Below are positions 1-6,370 of a stretch of DNA of 8,243 nt, piece by piece (within the stretch, counting starts at the first letter, position 1; the number at the start of each line of letters is the position of its first letter). The notes under the pieces are model-generated. The model did no database searches. It was not told where the DNA came from and saw nothing but the letters and a program-made list of their open reading frames with translations. A program made the position numbers and the translations under genes. Source of the stretch: Lentisphaerota bacterium. GTDB taxonomy: Bacteria > Verrucomicrobiota > Lentisphaeria > Oligosphaerales > JAFGRS01. The stretch spans positions 1-8,243 of the forward strand of contig JAAYZO010000993.1 of NCBI GenBank assembly GCA_012514865.1. Reading direction: 5' to 3'.

Positions 1-108
1 CGCGCCGGCGTCATCTGGTACCTGGTCGAGCGCGACTCCGGCGATCTCAACCCCTTCGACAGCCTGCAGCGCAGCCTCGAGAACATGCGCGGCCGCCTCG
101 GCCTCTGA
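1..108 (+). CDS. C-terminal end of a probable sugar phosphate isomerase/epimerase (partial)
   Basis: The window opens inside a reading frame that reads 35 codons to a TGA at 106-108; the 5' part lies outside the window. The visible end (IWYLVERDSGDLNPFDSL, then QRSLENMRGRLGL) resembles the C-terminus of xylose-isomerase-like TIM-barrel proteins. In that family a strand ending in a 'vEqD'-type motif is followed by a final helix of the form 'p.eslk.SleyLk.lgl'. Members isomerise or epimerise sugars or inositols in the cytoplasm. Codons are GC-rich in third position, as in the neighbours. With only the tail visible the substrate cannot be named, and the family call rests on a short match recalled from memory. 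Confidence 0.5.
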   Translation, partial: RAGVIWYLVERDSGDLNPFDSLQRSLENMRGRLGL

Positions 109-243
109 CGGCACACCCAGGGCTGTTCTGAGAGTTCTGTCACCCATCCAGGGTGGCCAGGTGAGCGCTGACGCGATCTTCGACCAGCCCTGCGGCACAC
201 CGGTCACGATCGCGGCACGGCGCCTGCAACGCGGAGGTGCACC
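109..243. other. Intergenic spacer
   Basis: This 135-bp gap separates the isomerase end from the zinc-finger gene. It contains a weak hairpin (CACCC 141-145 with GGGTG 151-155, 5-nt loop) with no T-run after it, so it is a poor terminator. I see no convincing -35/-10 pair. The only clear signal is the ribosome binding site at its 3' end. Confidence 0.5.
233..237 (+). promoter_or_regulatory. Shine-Dalgarno for the B-box zinc-finger gene
   Basis: GGAGG lies six bases before the ATG at 244. It fixes that start and argues against the longer overlapping frame that opens at 237. Confidence 0.75.
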
Positions 244-630
244 ATGCCGACTCAGGAGCGTTCCGTCCGCAACAGCGTCTGCCTGAACCACCCCGACCGG
301 CCGGCGGCACAGCGCTGCACGGTCTGCTTCAAGCCGCTCTGCGCCGAGTGCGGCCGGCCGGATGCGGTGGGCAATGTGTTCTGCTCCGACGCGTGCGCGT
401 CGAACTTCGAGCGCACGCGCGGCAGTGTCGACGCCTGGGATGCCGCCCGACGGCGCGAGCGCTCGCGTCGTCGGCGCCGCCGGCTGGTCATGCTGGTGAT
501 TCTGGTCGTGGTGGCAGCGGCAGCCTACCGTTACGCCACCCGCCATCCCGACCGCGTCAAGGAGCTGCGTCAGAAGGCCGGCGAGGCGGTCGACGCGGTC
601 GAGGGCGCCGCCGGCGTGCGCGGACGGTAG
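244..630 (+). CDS. Membrane-anchored B-box-type zinc-finger protein
   Basis: A complete 128-aa protein. The N-terminal half carries the zinc ligands C13, H16, C25, C28, C33, C36, C47 and C51 (C-x2-H-x8-C-x2-C-x4-C-x2-C-x10-C-x3-C), the spacing of a B-box-like cross-brace that binds two zinc ions. A very basic stretch at 69-80 (RRRERSRRRRRR) leads into a short hydrophobic segment at 81-95 (LVMLVILVVVAAAAY), followed by a 33-residue hydrophilic tail with helical character. By the positive-inside rule the zinc domain should be cytoplasmic. Bacterial B-box proteins of this plan are common in planctomycete-like genomes, where they probably mediate protein contacts; no specific role is known to me. 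The start is set by GGAGG at 233-237. It is not obviously co-transcribed with the decayed symporter downstream. Confidence 0.85.
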   Translation: MPTQERSVRNSVCLNHPDRPAAQRCTVCFKPLCAECGRPDAVGNVFCSDACASNFERTRGSVDAWDAARRRERSRRRRRRLVMLVILVVVAAAAYRYATRHPDRVKELRQKAGEAVDAVEGAAGVRGR

Positions 631-691
631 CCCGAGCTGACGTTGCGTGCCGCGATGTATGTGCTTGCCGGATGAGCCCTGGTCTCCTCCC

Positions 692-721
692 CTTGGCGCT
701 CTTGGCGGCTTGGCGAGATAC
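692..721 (+). repeat. Interspersed TTGGCG-type repeat, copy 1
   Basis: Thirty bases built from TTGGCG units starting at 693, 702 and 710, ending GAGATAC. They are identical over all 30 bases to the reverse complement of 6341-6370. The central 23 bases (696-718) also match 6230-6252 on the plus strand. The match to the 6341-6370 copy continues into TTGCC after a one-base difference. Confidence 0.85.
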
Positions 722-891
722 TTGCCGTCCTGGGATTGTCTGGAGCGCCCCGCACGGCCGTTGCGCTTCGACAGCCGCCCCGATGGCGATGCGGCGATCG
801 TCAGCCGCCCGCTCGAGCGCGGTCTTCAGGCCAGCGTCGGTGCTTGTCGTGAGTCATCGGCGAAGCGCTTCACGGGAAGAGGGAGTGGAAC

Positions 892-918
892 CACGAAAGG
901 CACGAAGCGCACGAACGA
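892..918 (+). repeat. Three tandem 9-bp CACGAA units
   Basis: CACGAAAGG (892-900), CACGAAGCG (901-909) and CACGAACGA (910-918) form an exact 9-bp tandem array: CACGAA fixed, last three bases variable. It lies about 55 bp before the point where symporter homology begins. Confidence 0.8.
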
Positions 919-969
919 GAGGACACTCGGAGAGGCGAGAGCGCGACGACCGTCCGTCAGGCGCCCGGC

Positions 970-2586
970 GCCGCCATCGACTTCTGGGGACGCATCGCCA
1001 CCCCGGTCGGGCTGGTGATGACCCTGACCGGTTTCGTCACCTACCGCTTCCGCGAGACGCGCGCCATGACCATGGCGCAGTTCTTCGAGATGCGCTACTC
1101 GCGGAACTTCCGCGTCTTTGCCGGCATTATCACCTATGTATCCGGAGTCCTCAACTACGCCCTCTTCCCCGCCGTCAGCGCCCGTTTTCTGCTCTACTTC
1201 TGCGGTCTGCCCGACACCTGGCCATTCTTCGGTCTGCAGGTCTCGACCTATGCCAGCATCATGGTCGTGTTCCTCTCGGCCGCGGTCGCCATCGTCTGGT
1301 TCGGCGGTCAGCTCACGGCCATGGTGACCGACTGCGTCCAGGGCCTCTTCAGCTACATCGGCTACCTCATCATCGTCGTGGTGATCATGCTGGTCTTCTC
1401 CACCCAGCAGTTCGGCGAGGCCATGATGAACCGTCCGCCCGGCGAGTCGTTCCTCAATCCCTTCGATACCGAGAAGCTGACCGAGTTCAACATCTTCTAT
1501 GTCATGATCGGCATCATGAGCAGCATCTACAGCCGCAATGCCTGGCTCGGATCCCAGGCGTACATGTGCAGCGCCGCTTCGGCCCACGAACAGAAGATGG
1601 GCGGCGTCCTCAGCACGTGGCGCGGCGGCTACACCGGCATCATGATCAGCCTTCTGGCCGTCGCCGGCTTCACCTTCATGAACCACCCCGACTTCGGCGC
1701 AGGCTCCGCCGCCGTTCAGGCCGAGCTGGCACAGCGCATCAACTGCGCCACCCCCGCCGCCACCGCCACCCTCCGCGAACAGATGACAGTCCCCATGGCC
1801 ATGCGGCACTTCCTCCCCACCGGCGCTATGGGGCTGCTGGCGTCGCTGGCCATCATCATGTGGGTCAGCACCGACCAGACTTACCTGCATTCGTGGGGGA
1901 GCATCTTCATTCAGGACATCGTCCTGCCCCTGCGCCGGAAGCCCTTCACCCCGCACCAGCAGATCCGTGCCCTGCGGCTTTCCATCCTGGCCGTGGCCAT
2001 CTTCGGCTTCCTCTTCAGCCTGGAGCGCCTGCTGCACCGCGGCCAGTATGCCCGCGCCGAAGACCAGGTCGCCGTCCGGAATGTCGTGCCCGGCAAGAAG
2101 CGCAGTCCGCTGATGGCGCTGATGGGTATCGACGAGCACTTCACCCTCGGCGACAAGATCCTGGCCTGGTCCGTCTTCCTCTGGTCCATGCTGCACTTCG
2201 CGATCTTCCTGATCGTCATCGTCTGGAATGTCTTCTTAGCGCCCTGGTCGACCCGCGCCTGGTTCCTCTGGTGGAAGTACTACACCCTCTGGCTCGGGCT
2301 CTTCGTCGGCGCGGTCACGACGGTCTGGTTCACCTGGGGCGGCGTCCGCGACCTGATCCGCCTTTTCCGGAGTCTCAAGACCCTCAAACGGAGCGTCCTC
2401 GACGACGGCCGCGTCATCGACCACGTGAGTGCCGATGATGTGGCCCTCGTTGAAGCCGTCGAGAACGTGCATGTGTCCGCCGCCCACGAGGCCGAGCGGA
2501 AACTCAAGGACGCCCTCGCCGCGGAGGAGAAGCGGCAGCGCGAACGCCGTGAAGGTCCCGGCAGCGCCGGCGACAGCAAGCCGTGA
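970..2586 (+). pseudogene. Sodium:solute symporter remnant, N-terminally truncated and internally deleted
   Basis: Family members (SSS) use the sodium gradient to import sugars or other solutes through the inner membrane. The sequence is clearly of the subfamily with the RFRETRAMTMAQFFEMRYS motif (from about 1045), then NPFDTEKLTEFN (about 1456-1491) and a region around 1876-1915 containing DQTYLHSWGS. Homology begins near 976-985 (AIDFWGRIATPVGLVMTLTG). The frame runs back only to a TGA at 850-852, and the first available start is GTG 1015. Family members begin roughly 70 residues earlier, so helix 1 and most of helix 2 are missing. At about 2017-2025 the text jumps from FGFLFS, the start of a mid-protein helix, directly to LERLLHRGQYA, which in relatives lies after several more helices; an in-frame loss of perhaps 130-150 residues is inferred. 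The hydrophilic C-terminus ends at TGA 2584-2586. Loss of helix 1, part of the sodium site in this fold, should abolish transport. A short expressed protein from 1015 (523 aa) remains formally possible. Confidence 0.7.
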
Positions 2587-2624
2587 TGACCGGGCGCCTC
2601 CGGCCGCCATCGAATGCCACCCAT

Positions 2625-2648
2625 CGCCCCCGGCGCGAGCCGGGGGCG
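2625..2648 (+). terminator. GNRA-looped hairpin terminator after the symporter remnant
   Basis: A perfect 10-bp GC stem, CGCCCCCGGC (2625-2634) with GCCGGGGGCG (2639-2648), closes a GCGA tetraloop of the stable GNRA class. It starts 38 bases after the symporter stop. Only a short T-containing run (TTCC) follows, so it is an imperfect intrinsic terminator. Its position just before a promoter suits a role in ending upstream transcription. Confidence 0.6.
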
Positions 2649-2660
2649 TTCCGGGACCTC

Positions 2661-2689
2661 TTGACACCGGCGCTGTCGTAGCTTAGCCT
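2661..2689 (+). promoter_or_regulatory. Sigma-70-like promoter for the restriction-modification cassette
   Basis: A perfect -35 TTGACA (2661-2666), a 17-bp spacer, and TAGCCT (2684-2689) as a weaker -10 that keeps the TA and the final T. Transcription would begin near 2695-2698. It lies between the hairpin and the methylase, so the cassette appears to carry its own promoter. Confidence 0.55.
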
Positions 2690-2696
2690 ATCACCC

Positions 2697-2702
2697 GGAG
2701 GA
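2697..2702 (+). promoter_or_regulatory. Shine-Dalgarno-like GGAGGA before an alternative GTG start
   Basis: GGAGGA sits seven bases before an in-frame GTG at 2710, which would add 21 residues to the methylase. The ATG at 2773, where family resemblance begins, has no close Shine-Dalgarno; GAGGGGGG ends about 22 bases upstream. If the promoter at 2661-2689 is used, this site lies almost at the 5' end of the mRNA, which weakens the case for the GTG. Confidence 0.4.
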
Positions 2703-2772
2703 ACGGTGGGTGCGGGGCGGTCCGCCGTCGTCTCCGTCGAGCCGAGGGGGGCCCAGTCGACACGCGTGCATC

Positions 2773-4974
2773 ATGATTGAACGGCACTTTCAGATTCCCT
2801 TCGTCGCCCGTCTCGCTCTGGCCGAGAAGCAGATCCAGCAGAACTACCGTCCGCTGATCGCCATACACAAGTGGTTCGCGCGGCGGCCAGGCACTCTCTT
2901 TCGGGCGCTGATCCTCTCCGAACTCGGTCGGCAGCCTGTGGAGGAGACCTACTTCCAGGGGCACGACTTCTCCGACAAGCACATCCTCGACCCATTCATG
3001 GGCGGCGGCACCACCGTGGTGGAGGCCAACCGCCTCGGCTGCAAAGTCACGGCGGCCGATATCAACCCGATGTCGTGGTGGATCGTCCGGCAGCAGATCC
3101 AGGATCTCGATCTCGATGCCTACTCACGGGCGGCAGAGGCTTTGCGGGTCCACCTCCGCCAAGAGATCGGTCATCTCTTCCAGACCCGATGCCCGAAGAC
3201 CGGTCGCCTTGCCGAGGTGAAGTACTTCCTATGGGTCAAGACGACGACGTGCGGTTCCTGCGGCAAGCCCCATGACCTCTTCCCGAGCTACCTCATTGCC
3301 CAGGACGTCCGGCACACGGCGAATGTCTTCGTCTGCGTCTACTGCGGGGCGCTGTTCGAGTCTCAGGATCGAGCCCACCCTGGGCCATGCCCGATCTGCA
3401 GTCATGAGATACCGACCGACAGCACGGCGAGCAGGAACCGCACTCGCTGCCTGCACTGCCATGAGCTGATCTCCTATCCCTCGAAGGGCGTTCCGCAACA
3501 TCGTCTGTTCGCGATGGAGTACCATGTCCCCAACGTCACAGGGAGGGAGTCTCGGAAGGGCCGCCTCTTCAAGGCTCCTGACGCTGACGACCTGGCACGT
3601 CTGGAGGAAGCGGCGGAGCGGCTTGCCAAGCTGGGCACACGCTTCGTCCCCGACGACGCGATTCCCAAAGGCGACGAGACCGAGAGGCTCCATCGCTGGG
3701 GATACACCTGCTACCGTGATCTGTTCAACGCGCGTCAGTTGCTTGGCCTCGAGATGAGTTGCCGCTGGATCGCATCCCATCCGGAGACACGGGTTCGCGA
3801 AGCTTTGGCGACCAACCTCTCCGATCTGCTTCGCTACCAGAACATGCTCTGCAGGTACGACCCGATGGCTCTGAAGTCGTTGGACATCTTCTCCGTCCAT
3901 GGCTTTCCCGTTGGCCTGATCCAGTGTGAATCCAATATCATGGGAATCGAGGGCGCACGAGGCCTGCCCGTAGGAAGCGGCGGATGGCTCAACATCACCG
4001 AGAAGTTCTCGAAAGCGAAACGCTACTGCCAGCAGCCGTTCGAGGTCCGTCGCGACGGAAGCCGCAAGGTCGAGGTACCGATTTCCGGCGAGTGGATCGG
4101 GACGGCGCGCCGCGGCTCATCCTCAGAACACGAACGCCACGTTGACCTCATCTGCGGCGATTCGACGTCACTGCCGGGAGACTCGCTCCTGGATGGGGTC
4201 TTCACCGATCCCCCGTACTTTGGGAACGTCCAGTATGCGGAGCTGATGGATTTCTGCTACGTGTGGCTCAGGAGGCTCGTCGGGGCGACCCACCGCGAGT
4301 TCGCCGGGCGTACCACCCGGAACGCCGGCGAGCTGACTGGCAACGTCAACATGGGGCGGGACCTCGTGCACTTCACGGAAGGCATGTCGGCGACCTTCCG
4401 CATGGCTGCCGCGCGCCTCAGGCCGGGTTCGCCGCTGGCGTTCACCTTCCACCACAACAGGCTCGAAGCCTACGTCCCTCTGGCGGTTGCGATCCTGGAC
4501 GCCGGGCTTGCCTGCTCTGGCTCGTTGCCGTGTCCGGCTGAGATGGGCGCCTCCATCCACATCAACGGGACCGGTTCGTCCATCGTCGACACCGTGTTTG
4601 TCTGTCGACAGACCGGCCTGGTGCCACGGCGGTGGATCGTGGAGACGGCGACGGATCTTGCGGCTGTAATCCGGGAGGAAGTCCAGGCCCTGGCAGAGGG
4701 AGGGCTCAAGGCCACCCAGGGGGACATCCGCTGCATCGCCTACGGCCATCTGACCCGCCTGGCGGTGTGGAACCTGCGCGCCGGCTGGCGGCGCGATCAT
4801 GCGACCCCCGCGAGGATGGCCGCCGTGCAGTCGTGGTACTCTGGCTTCGGCGGCCTGGCGGCGGTCCTGGCGGCCCTCGAGAAGTGCTTCGCAGACGCAC
4901 CGGCGAGGCAGGACTGGGAGCCAGTGGGCATGGTACGCGATGCTTCGGGAAGTGGCTATGAGATACCCTTTTGA
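2773..4974 (+). CDS. Zn-ribbon adenine-specific DNA methyltransferase (COG1743/DUF1156-like), modification subunit
   Basis: A 733-aa S-adenosylmethionine-dependent N6-adenine DNA methylase. Domains in order: an N-terminal DUF1156-like part with HKWFARRPG (32-40); AdoMet-binding motif I DPFMGGGT (73-80); motif II D96-I-N98-P; four CxxC pairs (C160/C163, C188/C191, C206/C209, C226/C229) that should form two zinc ribbons; a long middle region likely to read the DNA target; and catalytic motif IV DPPY (479-482), followed by FGNVQYAELMDFCYVWLRR, a hallmark of this family. Motif I before the target region before DPPY is an alpha-like order. The start at ATG 2773 is chosen because MIERHF-type N-termini are usual in the family; GTG 2710 with GGAGGA is the alternative. 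The nuclease gene overlaps its 3' end by 17 bp, so the pair is probably translationally coupled. G+C seems locally lower than in the last gene of the window (for example 32 of 60 in 3841-3900), which is compatible with acquisition. The recognition site cannot be read from sequence. Confidence 0.88.
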   Translation: MIERHFQIPFVARLALAEKQIQQNYRPLIAIHKWFARRPGTLFRALILSELGRQPVEETYFQGHDFSDKHILDPFMGGGTTVVEANRLGCKVTAADINPMSWWIVRQQIQDLDLDAYSRAAEALRVHLRQEIGHLFQTRCPKTGRLAEVKYFLWVKTTTCGSCGKPHDLFPSYLIAQDVRHTANVFVCVYCGALFESQDRAHPGPCPICSHEIPTDSTASRNRTRCLHCHELISYPSKGVPQHRLFAMEYHVPNVTGRESRKGRLFKAPDADDLARLEEAAERLAKLGTRFVPDDAIPKGDETERLHRWGYTCYRDLFNARQLLGLEMSCRWIASHPETRVREALATNLSDLLRYQNMLCRYDPMALKSLDIFSVHGFPVGLIQCESNIMGIEGARGLPVGSGGWLNITEKFSKAKRYCQQPFEVRRDGSRKVEVPISGEWIGTARRGSSSEHERHVDLICGDSTSLPGDSLLDGVFTDPPYFGNVQYAELMDFCYVWLRRLVGATHREFAGRTTRNAGELTGNVNMGRDLVHFTEGMSATFRMAAARLRPGSPLAFTFHHNRLEAYVPLAVAILDAGLACSGSLPCPAEMGASIHINGTGSSIVDTVFVCRQTGLVPRRWIVETATDLAAVIREEVQALAEGGLKATQGDIRCIAYGHLTRLAVWNLRAGWRRDHATPARMAAVQSWYSGFGGLAAVLAALEKCFADAPARQDWEPVGMVRDASGSGYEIPF

Positions 4975-5989
4975 GGCGACTCCGGACGCCGTGCTGAGAG
5001 ATCCCGACGCCTACGTGGACGCGGTCTTCTCAAGTCTGGTCTCAGACTTCCTCGTCATGCCGAAAGGCGATGGCTTTCTGGAGTATGCCGTGTTTGCCTC
5101 TGGCTACGAGGCACTCAAGAGCGCGACTCGGGGGTTCGCAGACTTCGCGCCGGATGCGGTTCTCGGTGCGGTGCTGGAACGTCCCGTCGCGCTGATCGTG
5201 CTTCGGGCGATCCTCGGATTTACGCCGCCAGAGTGGGCCTGGGTCGCGTCGAGCCGCACCTCTGCAGCCATACCGCAGAATGCTGCCCGGTCGCTCGACC
5301 GGAGAATCCGGACGGCACCTGACCAGCCCCTGAAACCGGGCGAGACCACCCGCGCCAGGATCGCAGCTCTGGTCAAGACGGCCTGTGACCTCATCGCCGA
5401 GGGATGTCCTCAAGTTCCTCCAGACAAACTGCACCGCTTCTGCAAGGCTGACGGCCTGGAAGGGCTTGACTCCGTCCGACAGCTTTCCAGTCTTGGCGTG
5501 CCCCATGCGATGCTGCTCTACGAGCGCTTCCTCGGCAGGCCATTTGCCGGCCATCGCGATTCTGTCAGCGAGTTGGTCGGCGACGGGCTGGAGACTGCGA
5601 TCGAGGAGCATCTGGTTGCTGCCGGTGTCACCTTCCGCAAGACCAAGCGGGCCGAGCGCCTGGCAGGTTTTGAACAGGCTCCCGATTTCGTCGTTCCCGA
5701 CGAGTTTCATCCTGCCGTGGTGATCGAAGCGAAGCTGACTGAAGATGACGGCACGGCCCGTGACAAGGCCACCCGCATCATCCGCCTGTGCGACATGTCT
5801 GCGCAGCGCTCGCGCGAAGGCAAGCAGGCCTACCAGGTGGTTGCCTGTCTGGCAGGAAGGGGCTTCGGCGTCCGCCGCGAGGACATGCGCCAGATGATCG
5901 TTCGTACCCAGGGTAAGGTCTTCACGCCGAAGACGCTGGACCGGCTTGTCGATTGCTCTGATCTCCAGCGCTTCCGCACGCGGCGGTAG
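4958..5989 (+). CDS. PD-(D/E)XK nuclease, probable restriction endonuclease partner of the methylase
   Basis: A 343-aa protein. Near the C-terminus a helix (GDGLETAIEEHL) precedes D243 in APDFVVPD and the E257-A-K259 triad in VVIEAKL, with a following helix rich in charged residues. This is the metal-binding core of the PD-(D/E)XK nuclease fold. Residues 1-220 are mostly helical in character and match no family I recognise; they may bind DNA or dimerise. The gene follows the methylase on the same strand and overlaps it by 17 bp. The usual reading is a two-gene, Type II-like restriction-modification system in which this protein cuts the unmethylated site. ATG 4958 is chosen because it has a weak GGGAAG just upstream; ATG 4940 in the same frame would add six residues (MLREVA). 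There is no helicase or specificity subunit alongside, which argues against Type I or III. No controller gene is seen. Confidence 0.75.
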   Translation: MRYPFEATPDAVLRDPDAYVDAVFSSLVSDFLVMPKGDGFLEYAVFASGYEALKSATRGFADFAPDAVLGAVLERPVALIVLRAILGFTPPEWAWVASSRTSAAIPQNAARSLDRRIRTAPDQPLKPGETTRARIAALVKTACDLIAEGCPQVPPDKLHRFCKADGLEGLDSVRQLSSLGVPHAMLLYERFLGRPFAGHRDSVSELVGDGLETAIEEHLVAAGVTFRKTKRAERLAGFEQAPDFVVPDEFHPAVVIEAKLTEDDGTARDKATRIIRLCDMSAQRSREGKQAYQVVACLAGRGFGVRREDMRQMIVRTQGKVFTPKTLDRLVDCSDLQRFRTRR

Positions 5990-6180
5990 CACCACGCTGA
6001 TTACGCCGACTCGGGTGGGCGACAGCCAGAACGCGGCGAGCGAGGGGGTAGGCACCGCGTCGCCGATGAACCAGGTCCACGGTCGCAGCCGCCGACTACC
6101 TCAGGTCATCCTGGTTTCCATGTGCCTCAGCCCGGCCGGATAAGCGCCGAAGATGCCCGCGATAACGGGGCCGGTCTCTG

Positions 6181-6210
6181 GGAGGCCGGGTGGCCTTGGC
6201 CCCGGCCTTC
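6181..6210 (+). terminator. Candidate terminator hairpin downstream of the nuclease gene
   Basis: GGAGGCCGGG (6181-6190) pairs with CCCGGCCTTC (6201-6210) over 10 bp with one G-U pair and a 10-nt loop. A T-rich run (about 6208-6229, including CTCTATTCCCTTT) follows. It begins 192 bases after the nuclease stop, which is far for its own terminator, so it may act on longer transcripts. Confidence 0.4.
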
Positions 6211-6229
6211 TTGACTCTCTATTCCCTTT

Positions 6230-6252
6230 GCGCTCTTGGCGGCTTGGCGAGA
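6230..6252 (+). repeat. Interspersed TTGGCG-type repeat, copy 2 (left arm of inverted repeat)
   Basis: Twenty-three bases identical to 696-718 on the same strand and to the reverse complement of 6344-6366. Upstream it departs from the other copies (TTTGCGCT instead of TTGGCGCT). It is the left arm of a perfect inverted repeat with a 91-base spacer. Confidence 0.85.
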
Positions 6253-6301
6253 GAGAGTCCGGGGCTTTCTTCTGCGCTTGGCCGGGCGGCCGGGCCGGCG
6301 C

Positions 6302-6318
6302 CGAGGCGGGACGCCTCG
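6302..6318. repeat. Small perfect palindrome between the repeat arms
   Basis: CGAGGCG (6302-6308) pairs with CGCCTCG (6312-6318) around a GGA loop. A similar CGGGGCG-containing tract occurs near copy 1 on the opposite strand (about 745-760), at a comparable distance from the TTGGCG core, so it may belong to a larger composite repeat. Confidence 0.5.
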
Positions 6319-6340
6319 AGGTTGGATACAGAGAGGCAAG

Positions 6341-6370
6341 GTATCTCGCCAAGCCGCCAAGAGCGCCAAG
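6341..6370 (-). repeat. Interspersed TTGGCG-type repeat, copy 3 (right arm of inverted repeat)
   Basis: Read on the minus strand these 30 bases equal 692-721 exactly. Bases 6344-6366 pair perfectly with 6230-6252, so 6230-6366 could form a 23-bp stem in RNA or a cruciform in DNA. Confidence 0.85.

Larger units (their letters stand above)
631..969. other. Repeat-bearing non-coding stretch between the zinc-finger gene and the symporter remnant
   Basis: These 339 bases hold no gene I can support. They contain a TTGGCG-type periodic repeat (692-721) and a CACGAA-type 9-nt repeat (892-918). The stretch at about 745-870 has a coding-like third-base pattern on either strand, but both readings are short and neither resembles a known protein. 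It may be debris of an older gene. None of the three plus frames encodes the missing N-terminus of the symporter. Confidence 0.6.

Noticed and set aside
692..918. CRISPR-like array
   Set aside because: Units are 9 nt with no unique spacers and no cas genes nearby, so these are simple periodic repeats.
826..2196. A 456-codon minus-strand frame opposite the symporter
   Set aside because: Its composition (runs of G, D, E, H and Q) is the antisense image of hydrophobic helix codons, and it has no domain features.
237..2438. A 733-codon plus-strand frame spanning the zinc-finger gene, the repeat region and most of the symporter
   Set aside because: It is rich in R, P, H and A, has no recognisable motif, and overlaps two genes with clear family features in other frames. 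It stays open only because stops are rare at this G+C.
3229..3900. A 223-codon minus-strand frame inside the methylase
   Set aside because: It is antisense to the zinc-ribbon region, whose CxxC motifs clearly lie in the plus frame.
2710..4974. BREX or DISARM methylase
   Set aside because: No PglZ, BrxC, DrmA/B or helicase genes are in the window. The Zn-ribbon COG1743 pattern with a single small nuclease fits a two-gene R-M system better.
5042..6055. A 337-codon minus-strand frame opposite the nuclease gene
   Set aside because: The plus strand carries the PD-(D/E)XK core. The minus frame is only a shadow, though its first part outside the nuclease gene is listed as a weak finding.
6211..6240. 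TTGACT as a possible -35 for the last gene
   Set aside because: At 16-18 bases downstream the sequence is GC-rich repeat with no TATAAT-like hexamer.
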